A stretch of 64,000 nt of DNA from the NCBI GenBank assembly GCA_903960915.1, contig CAJCCO010000045.1, positions 1 to 64,000 on the forward strand. The letters are read 5' to 3'. This stretch comes from an uncultured beta proteobacterium. Its GTDB lineage: Bacteria; Pseudomonadota; Gammaproteobacteria; Burkholderiales; Burkholderiaceae_C. A program made the position numbers and the translations under genes. Positions 47,266-56,006 of this stretch are shown here, piece after piece; the first letter of the stretch is position 1; each line of letters starts with the position of its first letter. The notes beneath the pieces were generated by a model, which was not told the DNA's origin, did no database searches, and saw nothing but the letters and a program-made list of their open reading frames with translations.

Positions 47266-47745
47266 GTCATTTCCCCATGAGGGGCCCCGGTCACACAGGC
47301 CAAGTGAGGGTAGCGCTATATTGCAAATTTAATCATTGCCATATTCGCTATTTTATTTGCGAATTTACCGCGAGGTCAAGGTAATGATGATTGGCGGCGG
47401 GGCCGAAGAGATCATGAAGGAGTTGGCGGCGCGTCAGTTGGTGAATGGCTGAGGCGGCGATTTTGACTTGCTGCCGGCTAGGCCTGCGCCCGACGCATCC
47501 GTCGAAACGCTATGGGTTCTGCTCACGGTGAATTTCCATGGTGAACCTGCCACACGGGCAGGAAATCCAGGGTTCGCTTGGGGTTGGATGCCTGTAAGAG
47601 GTCTATACTGCCGCGCGTGCGGTTGAATGGCTTATCCGTGGCCGCCGTCGATCACGATGCGACGTCAGCTCGGCGTCGCTCGATCTCGTGAAGAAACAGG
47701 AATGCCGTTCAGCGGCGATAAGTCGTCTCCAACTCACCGAGAGGT
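47266..47745. other. Intergenic stretch with an acyl-CoA dehydrogenase remnant
   Basis: About 480 bases between the RsbQ-like gene and the Rid-family gene. It holds the remnant at 47361-47452. Bases 47285-47360 are AT-rich, while the rest is GC-rich without an open frame I can support. Confidence 0.55.
47361..47452 (+). pseudogene. Acyl-CoA dehydrogenase, C-terminal remnant
   Basis: An in-frame stretch reads RIYREVKVMMIGGGAEEIMK and continues ELAARQLVNG to a stop at 47450-47452. Gly-Gly-x-Glu-Glu-Ile-Met-Lys near the C-terminus is typical of acyl-CoA dehydrogenases. Nothing of the preceding ~350 residues is present, so this is a deletion scar and not a gene. Confidence 0.7.
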
Positions 47746-48186
47746 ATGAACGTGACATCCAAAACCGCAGTCTCCACTGACTTTTTCAAGCGACCAATCC
47801 AATATCCCGGATCTCAGGCGCTTGTGGTGCCGTCCGGTCGGGCGCTGTTGTTCACTCAAGGGATGACCGCTCGAGACGCTAAGGGCGACCGGGTGGCACC
47901 CCACGATGCCGCAGGACAGGCCGCTCAGATCTTCCAGCAGATCGGTGCCCTCGTCGAGGAGGCAGGCGGAACGATCGCCGACGTGATCTACATGACGGTC
48001 TTCGTGACCAATATGAACGATGTGCCGGCCATTCAAGCCGAGCGCGATCGAATCTGGGATCCACTCGATGCCCCACCGGTGTCATCGACCATCGAGATTC
48101 AGCGGCTCGTTACGGACGATGCGAAGATCGAGGTTCATGCGATCTGCTCGGTCCCTGATCGGCCCCAGACGATCCGCTCCAGCTGA
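47746..48186 (+). CDS. Rid (YjgF/YER057c/UK114) family protein
   Basis: This 146-residue protein contains the Rid-fold segment ALLFTQGMTARDAKGDRVAP and, near the end, VIYMTVFVTNMNDVPAIQAE and APPVSSTIEIQRLVTDDAKI. In archetypal RidA the arginine of PARS is the catalytic imine-deaminase residue; here that position reads PPVSS, so enamine/imine hydrolysis by that mechanism is unlikely. The gene stands alone among remnants and its base usage, rich in GATC-like words, differs from its neighbours. It could be a later arrival. Confidence 0.8.
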   Translation: MNVTSKTAVSTDFFKRPIQYPGSQALVVPSGRALLFTQGMTARDAKGDRVAPHDAAGQAAQIFQQIGALVEEAGGTIADVIYMTVFVTNMNDVPAIQAERDRIWDPLDAPPVSSTIEIQRLVTDDAKIEVHAICSVPDRPQTIRSS

Positions 48187-48904
48187 GGGCAGTCATGGCC
48201 ACCAAGGGACAACAGCAGCAATCCGCTCTTCGACGTACTGTGTTCGGGGACCAACTCCACCGACACGCCGCCAGTCGCCTACAAGAGCGCTTCCCTCGCT
48301 TACTGCCCCAAACATCACATACTTTTGTTCAAAGCAAGTACGAATCTCTGCTATCAGTCAGAAAGGACTGTACGGAATCTAATTGATGGAGGGTAAATTG
48401 GTGGGCAGAAATGAAAAACGCCCCGCGAGGGGCGTCTTTGCTGGGTCACTGGCGGAACGGAGTCGTTCACATAAGGTCTCAAAACCCTTTTAAATACTAG
48501 CTTTCAAGATTTTAAAAATGGCTGGTACCCCCAAAAATACCCTCAGCACGTTTGGAGGTCCTATTTTCAAGGGCTTTATCAAATTTTGCGTCGAGCAAGC
48601 GACAAAAGAATCAGCTCTACTTGTCGCGACAATGTTACAGCGCCGTAATGCAAAAAGTGAATCCTACTCACAGCATGGCCTGTCATTCATTCTGATCGAG
48701 GTGCCCACTATCGCTTGCCGGGTTGGCTAGAACGGGTACAAAACGCCAAACTGATTTGTTCGATGTCGCGAAAAGGGTGTTCGCCAGACAAATCCGCATT
48801 CGAAGGCTTCTTCGTAAGATTAAAAACGGAACTGTTCTATCCTCAGTGCCTTGGAATCGCTGCATAAACCAGTCCAAGTATTTCGTCGCACCTCCATTTA
48901 AACG
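48187..48904. other. Non-coding or degenerate stretch
   Basis: About 720 bases of lower GC than the surrounding genes. Short frames at 48195-48386, 48518-48730 and 48683-48910 show no family signature and no convincing ribosome-binding site. One hairpin (48418-48435) is described separately. It looks like decaying DNA next to the IS remnant. Confidence 0.5.
48418..48439 (+). terminator. Hairpin resembling a terminator
   Basis: ACGCCCC (48418-48424) pairs with GGGGCGT (48429-48435) around GCGA, followed by CTTT and preceded by AAAAA. It could end transcription in either direction, possibly downstream of the Rid gene 230 bases away. The T-run is short. Confidence 0.4.
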
Positions 48905-49598
48905 CAACAAATAGGCTCGAGGGCAGGGCTAAGCGATTGGACGTGCTGGCGCAGGTCCTGCACATTCTTCTCCACCCGTCCTTTCTCCCAGCCAGCGGCG
49001 AGGTTGCAGAACTCGGCCTCGAACAGGTAGTGGCCATCAAGGATTCAAACCGGGCGTTGACACTGCGCTCCTTTACTTTACCCATCTTGTCAACGGCGGT
49101 GCGCATGTTGCCATAGATACCGCGCTTTGGAATGCCACCTAAAACCGTAAAGGCACGGGTGTGGGCGTCAAACAGCATTTCGTGCGACTAGGTGAAGTAA
49201 GCCACCAGCACGTAGGCCAGACCGGCAGCGAGCTTGGTATGCGCCACCTCCAGATGCCTGCGCAATCCGTCAATGACCACGTATTCGCAGATCCAGTCAA
49301 ACTGGAAGGTTTCGCCGAGCTCAAAGCTCAAGGGGACGAAGCCGGTGTGGCGTGGATCGTTGTCCAGAGACTGCCTGAAGTTACAACAGTAGATGTAGAC
49401 CTGGGTTGGGCCACCGCTGTAGCCCATGGCCTGGATGTTCGCGTCAAGCCCCTCATTCTCGAGGGGGATGTACCGAGCCCGTCGCGACTGCCTGGCTGCT
49501 GCACGTTCCACAAACGCTGGCCGCTAGTGCAGCCAATCTGTAGAACGCAGCGGCCCGAACTGCGCGAGGTGGCTCATGGCCAGAATGCGGCGTGTCAT
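48905..49598 (-). pseudogene. IS21-family transposase IstA, inactive remnant
   Basis: In gene sense MTRRILAMSHLAQFGPLRST begins the remnant, followed by IstA-like FVPLSFELGETFQFDW (the catalytic-core DDE region), LRRHLEVAHTKLAAGLAYV and FDAHTRAFTVLGGIPKRGIY. It is broken by a TAG after STDWLH, by a CAG-to-TAG change just before SHEMLF, and by a frameshift after NARFES. It stops around 48905 without its C-terminus. No istB or end repeats were found. It lies near the left edge of the catabolic cluster. Confidence 0.85.
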
Positions 49599-49747
49599 TT
49601 TGCGGCAGCTAATCCCATTCCAGCGTAAATGGTCCGCGCAATAGCCGAAGCATATTTCTTAGTCATCAGGCCTGAGACCGCACAGACAACGCCTGGTCAA
49701 TGTTGAGTTTGCACTTAGTATAAGAAATAGACGGTTTATTGTTGCTA

Positions 49748-49765
49748 ACTTTCCGGCCGGCAAGT
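49748..49765. promoter_or_regulatory. 18-bp palindrome upstream of the Bug gene
   Basis: ACTTTCCGGCCGGCAAGT is an inverted repeat with one mismatched pair. It lies about 40 bases upstream of the next gene. Its AAGT arms recall the AAGTAA of the monooxygenase operator, but the core and spacing differ, so it may bind a different or related regulator. Confidence 0.4.
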
Positions 49766-49807
49766 AGAATTTTAAATACCTTAACAATGACAAATGGAGA
49801 TGCCCCT

Positions 49808-50794
49808 ATGAACAGCAACTTGCTGAATCGACGCGCCGCATTGGCCGGAATTGCTCTGTTGACATCCCCTGGCGCCTTTGCCCAGGCGGTTGATTGGCCT
49901 GCCAGGCAGCCAATTCGTCTTGTGATTCCAGGCCCCCCGGGTGGCGCCATGGACATCTATGCGCGGCTTATCCAGGTGCCGCTCCAAACGGCGCTGAAAC
50001 AGACCCTGGTCCTTGATTTCAAGCCCGGAGCAAACAGCATCATTGGAATAGATGCCGTCGCGAAAGCGGCGCCAGACGGTTACACCCTGGTCATGGCGCC
50101 GTCATCCGCTATCGCGATCAATCCAGTCATCCTTCCCAAGATGCCGTTCGACGTCAAGACCGACCTCGTGCCGGTGGCCCAGTTAGGGGCTGCTGGCATT
50201 TTGCTCGTCAGCAACCCGGCATCGGGGCTCAAGAACCTGCAGGACATGGTGGCCTATGCAAAAGCCAACCCCGGAAAACTGGCTTATGGCTCTTGGGGTA
50301 ACGGGTCAACCGGCCACTTGGTGATGGAGGGCATCAAGGCCCACTACGGACTTGACATGCCCCACATTCCCTACAAGACGACAGCCCAGGAAATCAACGA
50401 CCTGCTTGGCAATACCTTGAGTGTGGCGTTCACAGACATCGCCTCGCCTGTGCCACATATTCGCTCCGGCAAACTGGTAGCCCTTGGGGCGACCGGTTCT
50501 GCCCGTGGCCCGGCCCTGCCCGAGCTACCGACCGTAACCGAGCAAGGGTTCAAGTTCGACTCGGATGGCTGGTTCGGCATTTTTGCGCCGGCTGGAACAC
50601 CCCCTGCGATCGTCGCTCGCCTGAACCAGGAAATTGGCAAGGCGGTGGCGCTTGAAGAAGTCCGGCAGAGGTTCAATCAACAAAATATGGTGATCCCGCC
50701 GCACAAGAATGCACCGCAATTTGCGGCTACAGTTCGTTCAGACATTGACCTCTGGCAGTCGCTTGCCAAGAAGGCCAATCTCAAAATGGATTGA
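49808..50794 (+). CDS. Tripartite tricarboxylate transporter substrate-binding protein (Bug family)
   Basis: This 328-residue Bug protein has a signal peptide (MNSNLLNRRAALAGIALLTS, cleavage near AFAQAVDWPARQ). Its mature start PIRLVIPGPPGGAMDIYARL has the GG-x-D pattern of the family. The twin Arg in NRRAALAG is Tat-like but the context is weak. I chose the ATG at 49808 with GGAGA upstream; an earlier start lacks a signal peptide. It overlaps the alkylsulfatase start by four bases, so it probably binds that operon's substrate or product. Confidence 0.88.
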   Translation: MNSNLLNRRAALAGIALLTSPGAFAQAVDWPARQPIRLVIPGPPGGAMDIYARLIQVPLQTALKQTLVLDFKPGANSIIGIDAVAKAAPDGYTLVMAPSSAIAINPVILPKMPFDVKTDLVPVAQLGAAGILLVSNPASGLKNLQDMVAYAKANPGKLAYGSWGNGSTGHLVMEGIKAHYGLDMPHIPYKTTAQEINDLLGNTLSVAFTDIASPVPHIRSGKLVALGATGSARGPALPELPTVTEQGFKFDSDGWFGIFAPAGTPPAIVARLNQEIGKAVALEEVRQRFNQQNMVIPPHKNAPQFAATVRSDIDLWQSLAKKANLKMD

Positions 50795-52695
50795 GGGTGA
50801 AACCAGCCCACACCAGCACGCGCAAGGTCCATGCGCAGGCACTGGAAAACCTGGACTTCACCGACACCCGGGATTTTGACGATGTACGTCGCGGGTTTAT
50901 TGGCACACTACCAGATGCGCAGGTTCTGACAGCCCGTGGAGACGTCGCGTGGACGATGCGAGACCATGCATTTGTGGAGGGTGAGGCGCCAGAAACGGTG
51001 CACCCCAGCTTGTGGCGAATGGCCAGGCTCAACACCGTACATGGACTATTCAAGGTCACAGATCGTATCTACCAGGTGCGCGGATTCTGCCTCGCTAACG
51101 TCACCTTCATCGAGGGCGACACCGGCTTGATCGTCATCGATCCGTTGACCTTCGTTGAACATGCGCAGGCAGCGCTGCAGCTTTATCGTGCGCACCGCGG
51201 CGAGCGTCCCATCCGCGCGATCATCTATACCCATAGTCACCGGGACCACTACGGTGGAGCCAAGGGTATGGTGTCGTTGGAGGAGGTCCGCACACAGGCG
51301 GTACGAGTGATCGCACCTGCCGGGTTTCTCGAGGAGGCGTTCTCCGAGACCATCCTGGCCGGCGTGCCGATGCGCCGTCGCTCCCTGTTCCAGTTTGGGA
51401 CCACGTTACCGCCGGGTCCCATGGGTCACGTCGACAGTGGTCTGGGCAAAGCGGTGGGGCGCGGCAGCGATGGCTTGATTCCACCTGAATGGCTAATCGC
51501 TGAGCCTATCGAGAAACACGTCATCGACGGTGTCGAGATCGTGTTCCAGCTCACGCCGGGCGCAGAGGCGCCGGCGGAAATGAATCTGCTGTACCCCGGC
51601 TTGCGTGCGCTGAATCTGGCAGAGAACGCCTGCCACACCATGCACAACCTCTGCCCGCTTCGAGGGGCCAAAACGCGCGATGCGCTGGCCTGGTCACGTT
51701 ACCTTGACACGGCCTTGCAGGATTTCGTGCCCTATGTCGATGTGGTCTTCGCACAGCACCACTGGCCGGTGTGGGGCGCGCAGCGAATCCAGGAGTTTGT
51801 GGCTGGACAGCGCGACCTGTACCGCTACCTGCATGACCAGACCCTGCGCCTGATGAGCCATGGGCTAACGGCGACCGAAATCGGTGAAGCACTGATGCTG
51901 CCCAACCACCTATCGCGGCAATGGTTTGCGCGCGGCTACTACGGCGCCATCACCCACAACGTAGCGGCCATCTATGCACACTACATGGGCCCGTACGACG
52001 GCAACCCCGCCAATCTAAATCCACTGCCACCTGTGCAGGCCGGCACCAAGTATGTGGACTACATGGGAGGCGCCGACGAGGCTGTGGCAAAGGCCAGGCT
52101 GGACTTTGCAGCCGGCGAGTTCCGCTGGGTGGTTGAGGTGATGAAACATGTCATCTTCAGTGACCCGGGGCACGAGGCGGCACGGGCATTGTCCGCCGAT
52201 GCGATGGAGCAACTGGGGTACCAGGCCGAGTCAGCCACCTGGCGCAACGCCTATCTGCTAGCGGCGCGCGAGTTGCGCAATCGTCGGCCGGCAGGTGCGC
52301 CGGGCAGTATTCCAATCAGTGCGGACATGCTCACCCTGTTGCCCCTGGGGAGTTTTCTGGAGTATCTGGCCATCCGGCTCAAGGGCGAGAAGGTGCAGGA
52401 TCTAAAGGCACGGTTTGACTGGTCACTGCGCAATGATGATGGTCAAGCCGAGCAGCAGCGCCTGACGCTTTCCAATGGCGCCTTGAGCCACCTTGCAGGT
52501 CAGCATGAAGGTAGGGTTGACGCGGGTATCGTCATGTCACGCGCCGAGCTGGCCACATGGCTTGCCACACCCGACGGCCTGTTGCAAGCCCTTGATACGG
52601 GCGCGATGGACATTCGGGGCAACAAGCCCTTGTTCCGCCAGTTGCTCGCTGCGCTCGATCAGTTTGATCCGATGTTCAATGTCGTGGAGCCCTGA
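50791..52695 (+). CDS. Alkylsulfatase, metallo-beta-lactamase fold (SdsA-like)
   Basis: This 634-residue enzyme has the zinc-binding motif T147-H-S-H-x-D-H153 (THSHRDHYGGAKG), an MBL core, a middle dimerisation domain and a C-terminal SCP2-like domain, the layout of SdsA1/Pisa1-type alkylsulfatases. They hydrolyse alkyl sulfates to an alcohol and sulfate. It has no signal peptide, so it should act in the cytoplasm. The start is TTG at 50791 or GTG at 50797; neither has a strong ribosome-binding site. It is coupled to the Bug gene and followed 11 bases later by the DUF1254 gene. Confidence 0.9.
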   Translation: MRVKPAHTSTRKVHAQALENLDFTDTRDFDDVRRGFIGTLPDAQVLTARGDVAWTMRDHAFVEGEAPETVHPSLWRMARLNTVHGLFKVTDRIYQVRGFCLANVTFIEGDTGLIVIDPLTFVEHAQAALQLYRAHRGERPIRAIIYTHSHRDHYGGAKGMVSLEEVRTQAVRVIAPAGFLEEAFSETILAGVPMRRRSLFQFGTTLPPGPMGHVDSGLGKAVGRGSDGLIPPEWLIAEPIEKHVIDGVEIVFQLTPGAEAPAEMNLLYPGLRALNLAENACHTMHNLCPLRGAKTRDALAWSRYLDTALQDFVPYVDVVFAQHHWPVWGAQRIQEFVAGQRDLYRYLHDQTLRLMSHGLTATEIGEALMLPNHLSRQWFARGYYGAITHNVAAIYAHYMGPYDGNPANLNPLPPVQAGTKYVDYMGGADEAVAKARLDFAAGEFRWVVEVMKHVIFSDPGHEAARALSADAMEQLGYQAESATWRNAYLLAARELRNRRPAGAPGSIPISADMLTLLPLGSFLEYLAIRLKGEKVQDLKARFDWSLRNDDGQAEQQRLTLSNGALSHLAGQHEGRVDAGIVMSRAELATWLATPDGLLQALDTGAMDIRGNKPLFRQLLAALDQFDPMFNVVEP

Positions 52696-52706
52696 GGCCA
52701 CTGAAG

Positions 52707-53984
52707 ATGCTTGAAAGCCTGGTCGAGTCCGCGTTCGAATACGCGTACCCCTTGTTTGCCGTCGCCCACACGCGCTTCCGGGCGGTGCAGGATCCGGGCA
52801 ACACGCAGCGGCACCCGCCCAATACGGTGCGACACGAGCGTCATTTGAGCGACCATCATTCCCGCTGGATCACAGCGCCCAACAATGACACGCTGTACTC
52901 GAATGCGTGGCTGGACCTCTCTCATGGGCCGGTACAGGTTCGCGTTGCTACCCTGCCGGCGGGGCGCTACTGGTCGGTGGCGTTCATGGACGCTTTCACG
53001 AATCACATTGCAATGCTTGGGCAGCGCCTGGATGGCATCGGCCCTGCCGACGTCACCTTGGTGGGACCGGGTCAGCATGACGCCAGTTTGCCGGGTAGGG
53101 TCATTCGCGCGCCCGGCAACGACGTCTGGCTGTTCGGCCGCTGGCTCGTTGACGGTGCCGAAGATCTCTCCTATGCGTATGCCATGCAGCGCCAGCTGGA
53201 AGTGTTAGCTCCCGCCAGCACGGGTCAGGCGTTGCGCGTGGCGCCCGGCGCGGCCACCGATGCACGAAACTTCCTGGCCGTGGTCAACGAGTCGCTGGCG
53301 CACAACCCACCTCCTGCTCATGAGAGCGAACTTTGGCGGTGTTGGGAGATCATTGGTTTGCGTCCGGGGGCTGTAGACGCCTGGAGCACAGTCAGCGAGG
53401 ACGCGCGTACGGCCTGGACGATAAATATTGTCGCGGCTTTTGAGCGCCTGCGCATCGCGGGCGCGAGCGGTCGGACAAATATCCATGGCTGGGTCGCATC
53501 CGGTCCGGAGATCGGCAACTTCGGAGCAAACTTTGCATTGCGAGCCTCGGTCGCACTAGGTGGGCTCGGAGCCCTCGAACCCGTGGAAGCGAGGTATTTC
53601 GTCAAATTTCACGACCAGGCAATGCACGGGCTTGACGGGCGCAATCGTTATGTGTTGCGCGTACCGCCTGCGGGCATCCCTACCGATTCGTTCTGGTCGT
53701 TCTCCATGTACGCGCCCACCGCTGACGGTAAGCGGGTCTTCGTCGAGAACCCGATTCGCCGCTATTCCATCGGGAATCGCACGCCTGGTCTTGTGTCGAA
53801 TGCCGACGGGTCGCTCGATATCTCTCTGCAGCACAAGGCCCCGGGGGACCCCCGAAGGCTGGCAAACTGGCTCCCAACGCCTGCCGGTCCATTCCAGATA
53901 TCTCTTCGGGCTTACCTGCCGAGCCAAGCGTTGCTCGATGGGAGCGTAGAAATGCCCACGGTCATTTTTATCGATGGTCCGTAG
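52707..53984 (+). CDS. DUF1254/DUF1214 domain protein
   Basis: This 425-residue protein starts with the DUF1254 part (EYAYPLFAVAHTRFRAV, then TAPNNDTLYSNAWLDLSHGP) and ends with the DUF1214 part (near residue 320, SFWSFSMYAPTADGKRVFVE). The two domains often occur together. No function is assigned, and there is no clear signal peptide. It sits between the alkylsulfatase and the monooxygenase and shares their direction, so it may belong to the same pathway. Confidence 0.85.
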   Translation: MLESLVESAFEYAYPLFAVAHTRFRAVQDPGNTQRHPPNTVRHERHLSDHHSRWITAPNNDTLYSNAWLDLSHGPVQVRVATLPAGRYWSVAFMDAFTNHIAMLGQRLDGIGPADVTLVGPGQHDASLPGRVIRAPGNDVWLFGRWLVDGAEDLSYAYAMQRQLEVLAPASTGQALRVAPGAATDARNFLAVVNESLAHNPPPAHESELWRCWEIIGLRPGAVDAWSTVSEDARTAWTINIVAAFERLRIAGASGRTNIHGWVASGPEIGNFGANFALRASVALGGLGALEPVEARYFVKFHDQAMHGLDGRNRYVLRVPPAGIPTDSFWSFSMYAPTADGKRVFVENPIRRYSIGNRTPGLVSNADGSLDISLQHKAPGDPRRLANWLPTPAGPFQISLRAYLPSQALLDGSVEMPTVIFIDGP

Positions 53985-54048
53985 CAGCGAAGATGCCGGG
54001 CGCGACCCAGATTTTTGATGAATACAAGGGTTTTCACTTACATTTATT

Positions 54049-54066
54049 TTACCGGTCGACAAGTAA
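54049..54066. promoter_or_regulatory. Candidate repressor operator upstream of the monooxygenase
   Basis: TTAC-CG-GTCGAC-AA-GTAA is an 18-bp palindrome with two central mismatched pairs. The same pattern recurs at 55899-55916. It lies 38 bases before the monooxygenase ATG. A weak -35/-10 pair (TTGATG, TACATT) lies just upstream, so a bound protein could block transcription. Confidence 0.6.
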
Positions 54067-54103
54067 CATTCGGATGCGTATCAAACAATTTCGAGGAACC
54101 AGC

Positions 54104-55756
54104 ATGAGCAATACAGATCAAGCACACATCAGAAGTGTGGCCACCCATCGGGTGGATGTGGTCGTGGTCGGTGCCGGCTTTGGTGGCATGTATGCGATCT
54201 ACAAGTACCGACAGATGGGGCTCAAGGTTCAGGGTTTTGAAGCCGGTGGTAACGTTGGCGGGGTATGGTACTGGAACCGCTATCCAGGGGCTCGCGTTGA
54301 CCTGCAGAGCATTGACTACAGCTACTCGTTCTCCCCCGAAATAGAACAGGAATGGACCTGGCCTGAGGAGTTCTCCGGACAGCCTGACGTGCTTGCGTAC
54401 CAAAATTTTGTCGCTGACCGTCTCGACTTGCGTAAAGATATTCGGTTCAACACGCGTGTGACGGGTGCTGTCTGGAATACCGATCGCGCACTTTGGACCG
54501 TAGTGACTGATCAAGGTGACACTTTCGAGGCGACCTATTGCGTCATGGCCACCGGCCCTTTGTCTATCCCCAAGGACCCCGACATTCCCGGCCTCAACCG
54601 ATTCAAGGGTCAGTTGCTTCGCGCTGCCAAATGGCCCCATGAGCCCGTCAACCTCGCTGGAAAGCGTGTGGGTGTCATTGGTACCGGATCGACCGGCATC
54701 CAGATTGTGCAGGAGCTGGGCCCGAAGGTGGGGGATCTGTACGTCTACCAGCGTACGCCGAGCTTCACGATGCCCATGCGCAACCGCAAACTCGAGCCCG
54801 ACTATGTGGCGGAGGTCAAGCGCAACTATGCCGGCATCCGGGAGGTAGCCCGCAACAGCCCTATCGGCGGTACGCGACCGCAATCCACCCGGGCCTTCTT
54901 CAGTGTGACCCGGCAACAGCGCCGCCAGCTTCTCGAAGATGGCTGGCGCAACGGTGGGCTCGCCCTGCTGGGCACCTTTGCCGATCTGCTAATCAATCCG
55001 GAGGCCAACGAAGAGGTCGCCGAGTTCATTCGAGACAAGATAAGTGAAGTGGTGAGAGACCCGGTGACCGCCGAGAAGCTCAAGCCACGCGGATATCCAG
55101 TCTTCGCTCGCCGCCCCTGCCTAGACACGGGCTACTACGAGACCTACAACCTGCCCAATGTCCACCTGATGGATTGCCTGACCGATCCGATCCTAGAGGT
55201 CACCGAAAGGGGGGTGAGAACACAGGCTGGCGAAGTAGAACTGGACACATTGATACTGGCTACTGGTTACGACGGGCTCACGGGAGCACTGCTCGCCTTT
55301 GATGTCATTGGCCGTGACGGGCGCAAGTTGAACGAACACTGGAAAAATGGTGCCCGCTCCTACCTGGGCCTCATGATGGAAGGATTCCCCAACCTTTTCA
55401 TGACAACCGGACCCAACGGCCCTGCCGCTCTGGCGAACATCATCCGAATCAGTGAACACGATGTCGACCTGGTTGCAGGCGCCATCACGCATATGGATAA
55501 GAATGGGCTCGAGACGATTGAGCCGTCAAAGGACGCGGAAGACAACTGGATGTCCCTCGTCGCCACACTCGCCCAGCGCTCGTTGGTCTCCAAGGCCAAG
55601 ACTTGGTATGTCGGGGCCAACGTCAGGGACAAGCCCCAGGGGCTCACGCTTTTCACGGGAGGCTTCGGCAAGTACCGGGAACTTTGTTCCGCGGCCGTTC
55701 AGGATGGATACCGAGGTTTTGTATTCGGACAAAAAAAGAGGGCCGGCTCGGCTTAA
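54104..55756 (+). CDS. Baeyer-Villiger-type flavin monooxygenase
   Basis: This 550-residue protein has two Rossmann motifs, GAGFGG at 23-28 for FAD and GTGSTG at 193-198 for NADPH. Between them lies the BVMO fingerprint at 167-178. The fingerprint reads F-K-G-Q-L-L-R-A-A-K-W-P, so the usual His (FxGxxxHxxxW) is Arg173. A BVMO would insert oxygen next to a ketone carbonyl to give an ester or lactone. The start at 54104 follows CGAGGAACC; 37 codons upstream are open but cover the operator. Cyclohexanone or steroid-type substrates are possible; the sequence does not decide. Confidence 0.88.
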   Translation: MSNTDQAHIRSVATHRVDVVVVGAGFGGMYAIYKYRQMGLKVQGFEAGGNVGGVWYWNRYPGARVDLQSIDYSYSFSPEIEQEWTWPEEFSGQPDVLAYQNFVADRLDLRKDIRFNTRVTGAVWNTDRALWTVVTDQGDTFEATYCVMATGPLSIPKDPDIPGLNRFKGQLLRAAKWPHEPVNLAGKRVGVIGTGSTGIQIVQELGPKVGDLYVYQRTPSFTMPMRNRKLEPDYVAEVKRNYAGIREVARNSPIGGTRPQSTRAFFSVTRQQRRQLLEDGWRNGGLALLGTFADLLINPEANEEVAEFIRDKISEVVRDPVTAEKLKPRGYPVFARRPCLDTGYYETYNLPNVHLMDCLTDPILEVTERGVRTQAGEVELDTLILATGYDGLTGALLAFDVIGRDGRKLNEHWKNGARSYLGLMMEGFPNLFMTTGPNGPAALANIIRISEHDVDLVAGAITHMDKNGLETIEPSKDAEDNWMSLVATLAQRSLVSKAKTWYVGANVRDKPQGLTLFTGGFGKYRELCSAAVQDGYRGFVFGQKKRAGSA

Positions 55757-55898
55757 GGGGACCACGCAAGGCTGGGCGTACGTCCGGTGTGCCGGCTTTA
55801 CACCTCAAAACGGAGCCCTAGTGCAAGCCTGATTTCCCCTAACACTTTTCAATATTTTCGAACTTTAGAAAGCGTAAAAACTGTTATTCTTAATTTAC

Positions 55899-55916
55899 TT
55901 ACCTGTCGACATGTAA
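55899..55916. promoter_or_regulatory. Second copy of the palindromic operator, upstream of the ligase
   Basis: TTAC-CT-GTCGAC-AT-GTAA repeats the pattern of 54049-54066 in an AT-rich gap; one extra matching base on each side extends it to CTTAC...GTAAG. It is 90 bases before the acyl-CoA ligase gene. Same regulator is likely for both. Confidence 0.6.
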
Positions 55917-56006
55917 GCATCTTATTGATCAGATGATTGACATGCATTTTTGGCGTGCTACGAGGCATGTAGTTCGTGAACCGCGACCCGCAACAAACGT
56001 GAGACG

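Noticed and set aside
48195-48386. 63-codon frame after the Rid gene
   Set aside because: No similarity, no clear ribosome-binding site and located in degenerate DNA.
48518-48730. 70-codon plus-strand frame
   Set aside because: Low-complexity-like composition, no motif, AT-rich spacer; not distinguishable from chance.
49161-49628. Plus-strand frame of 155 codons
   Set aside because: It is the antisense of the istA remnant.
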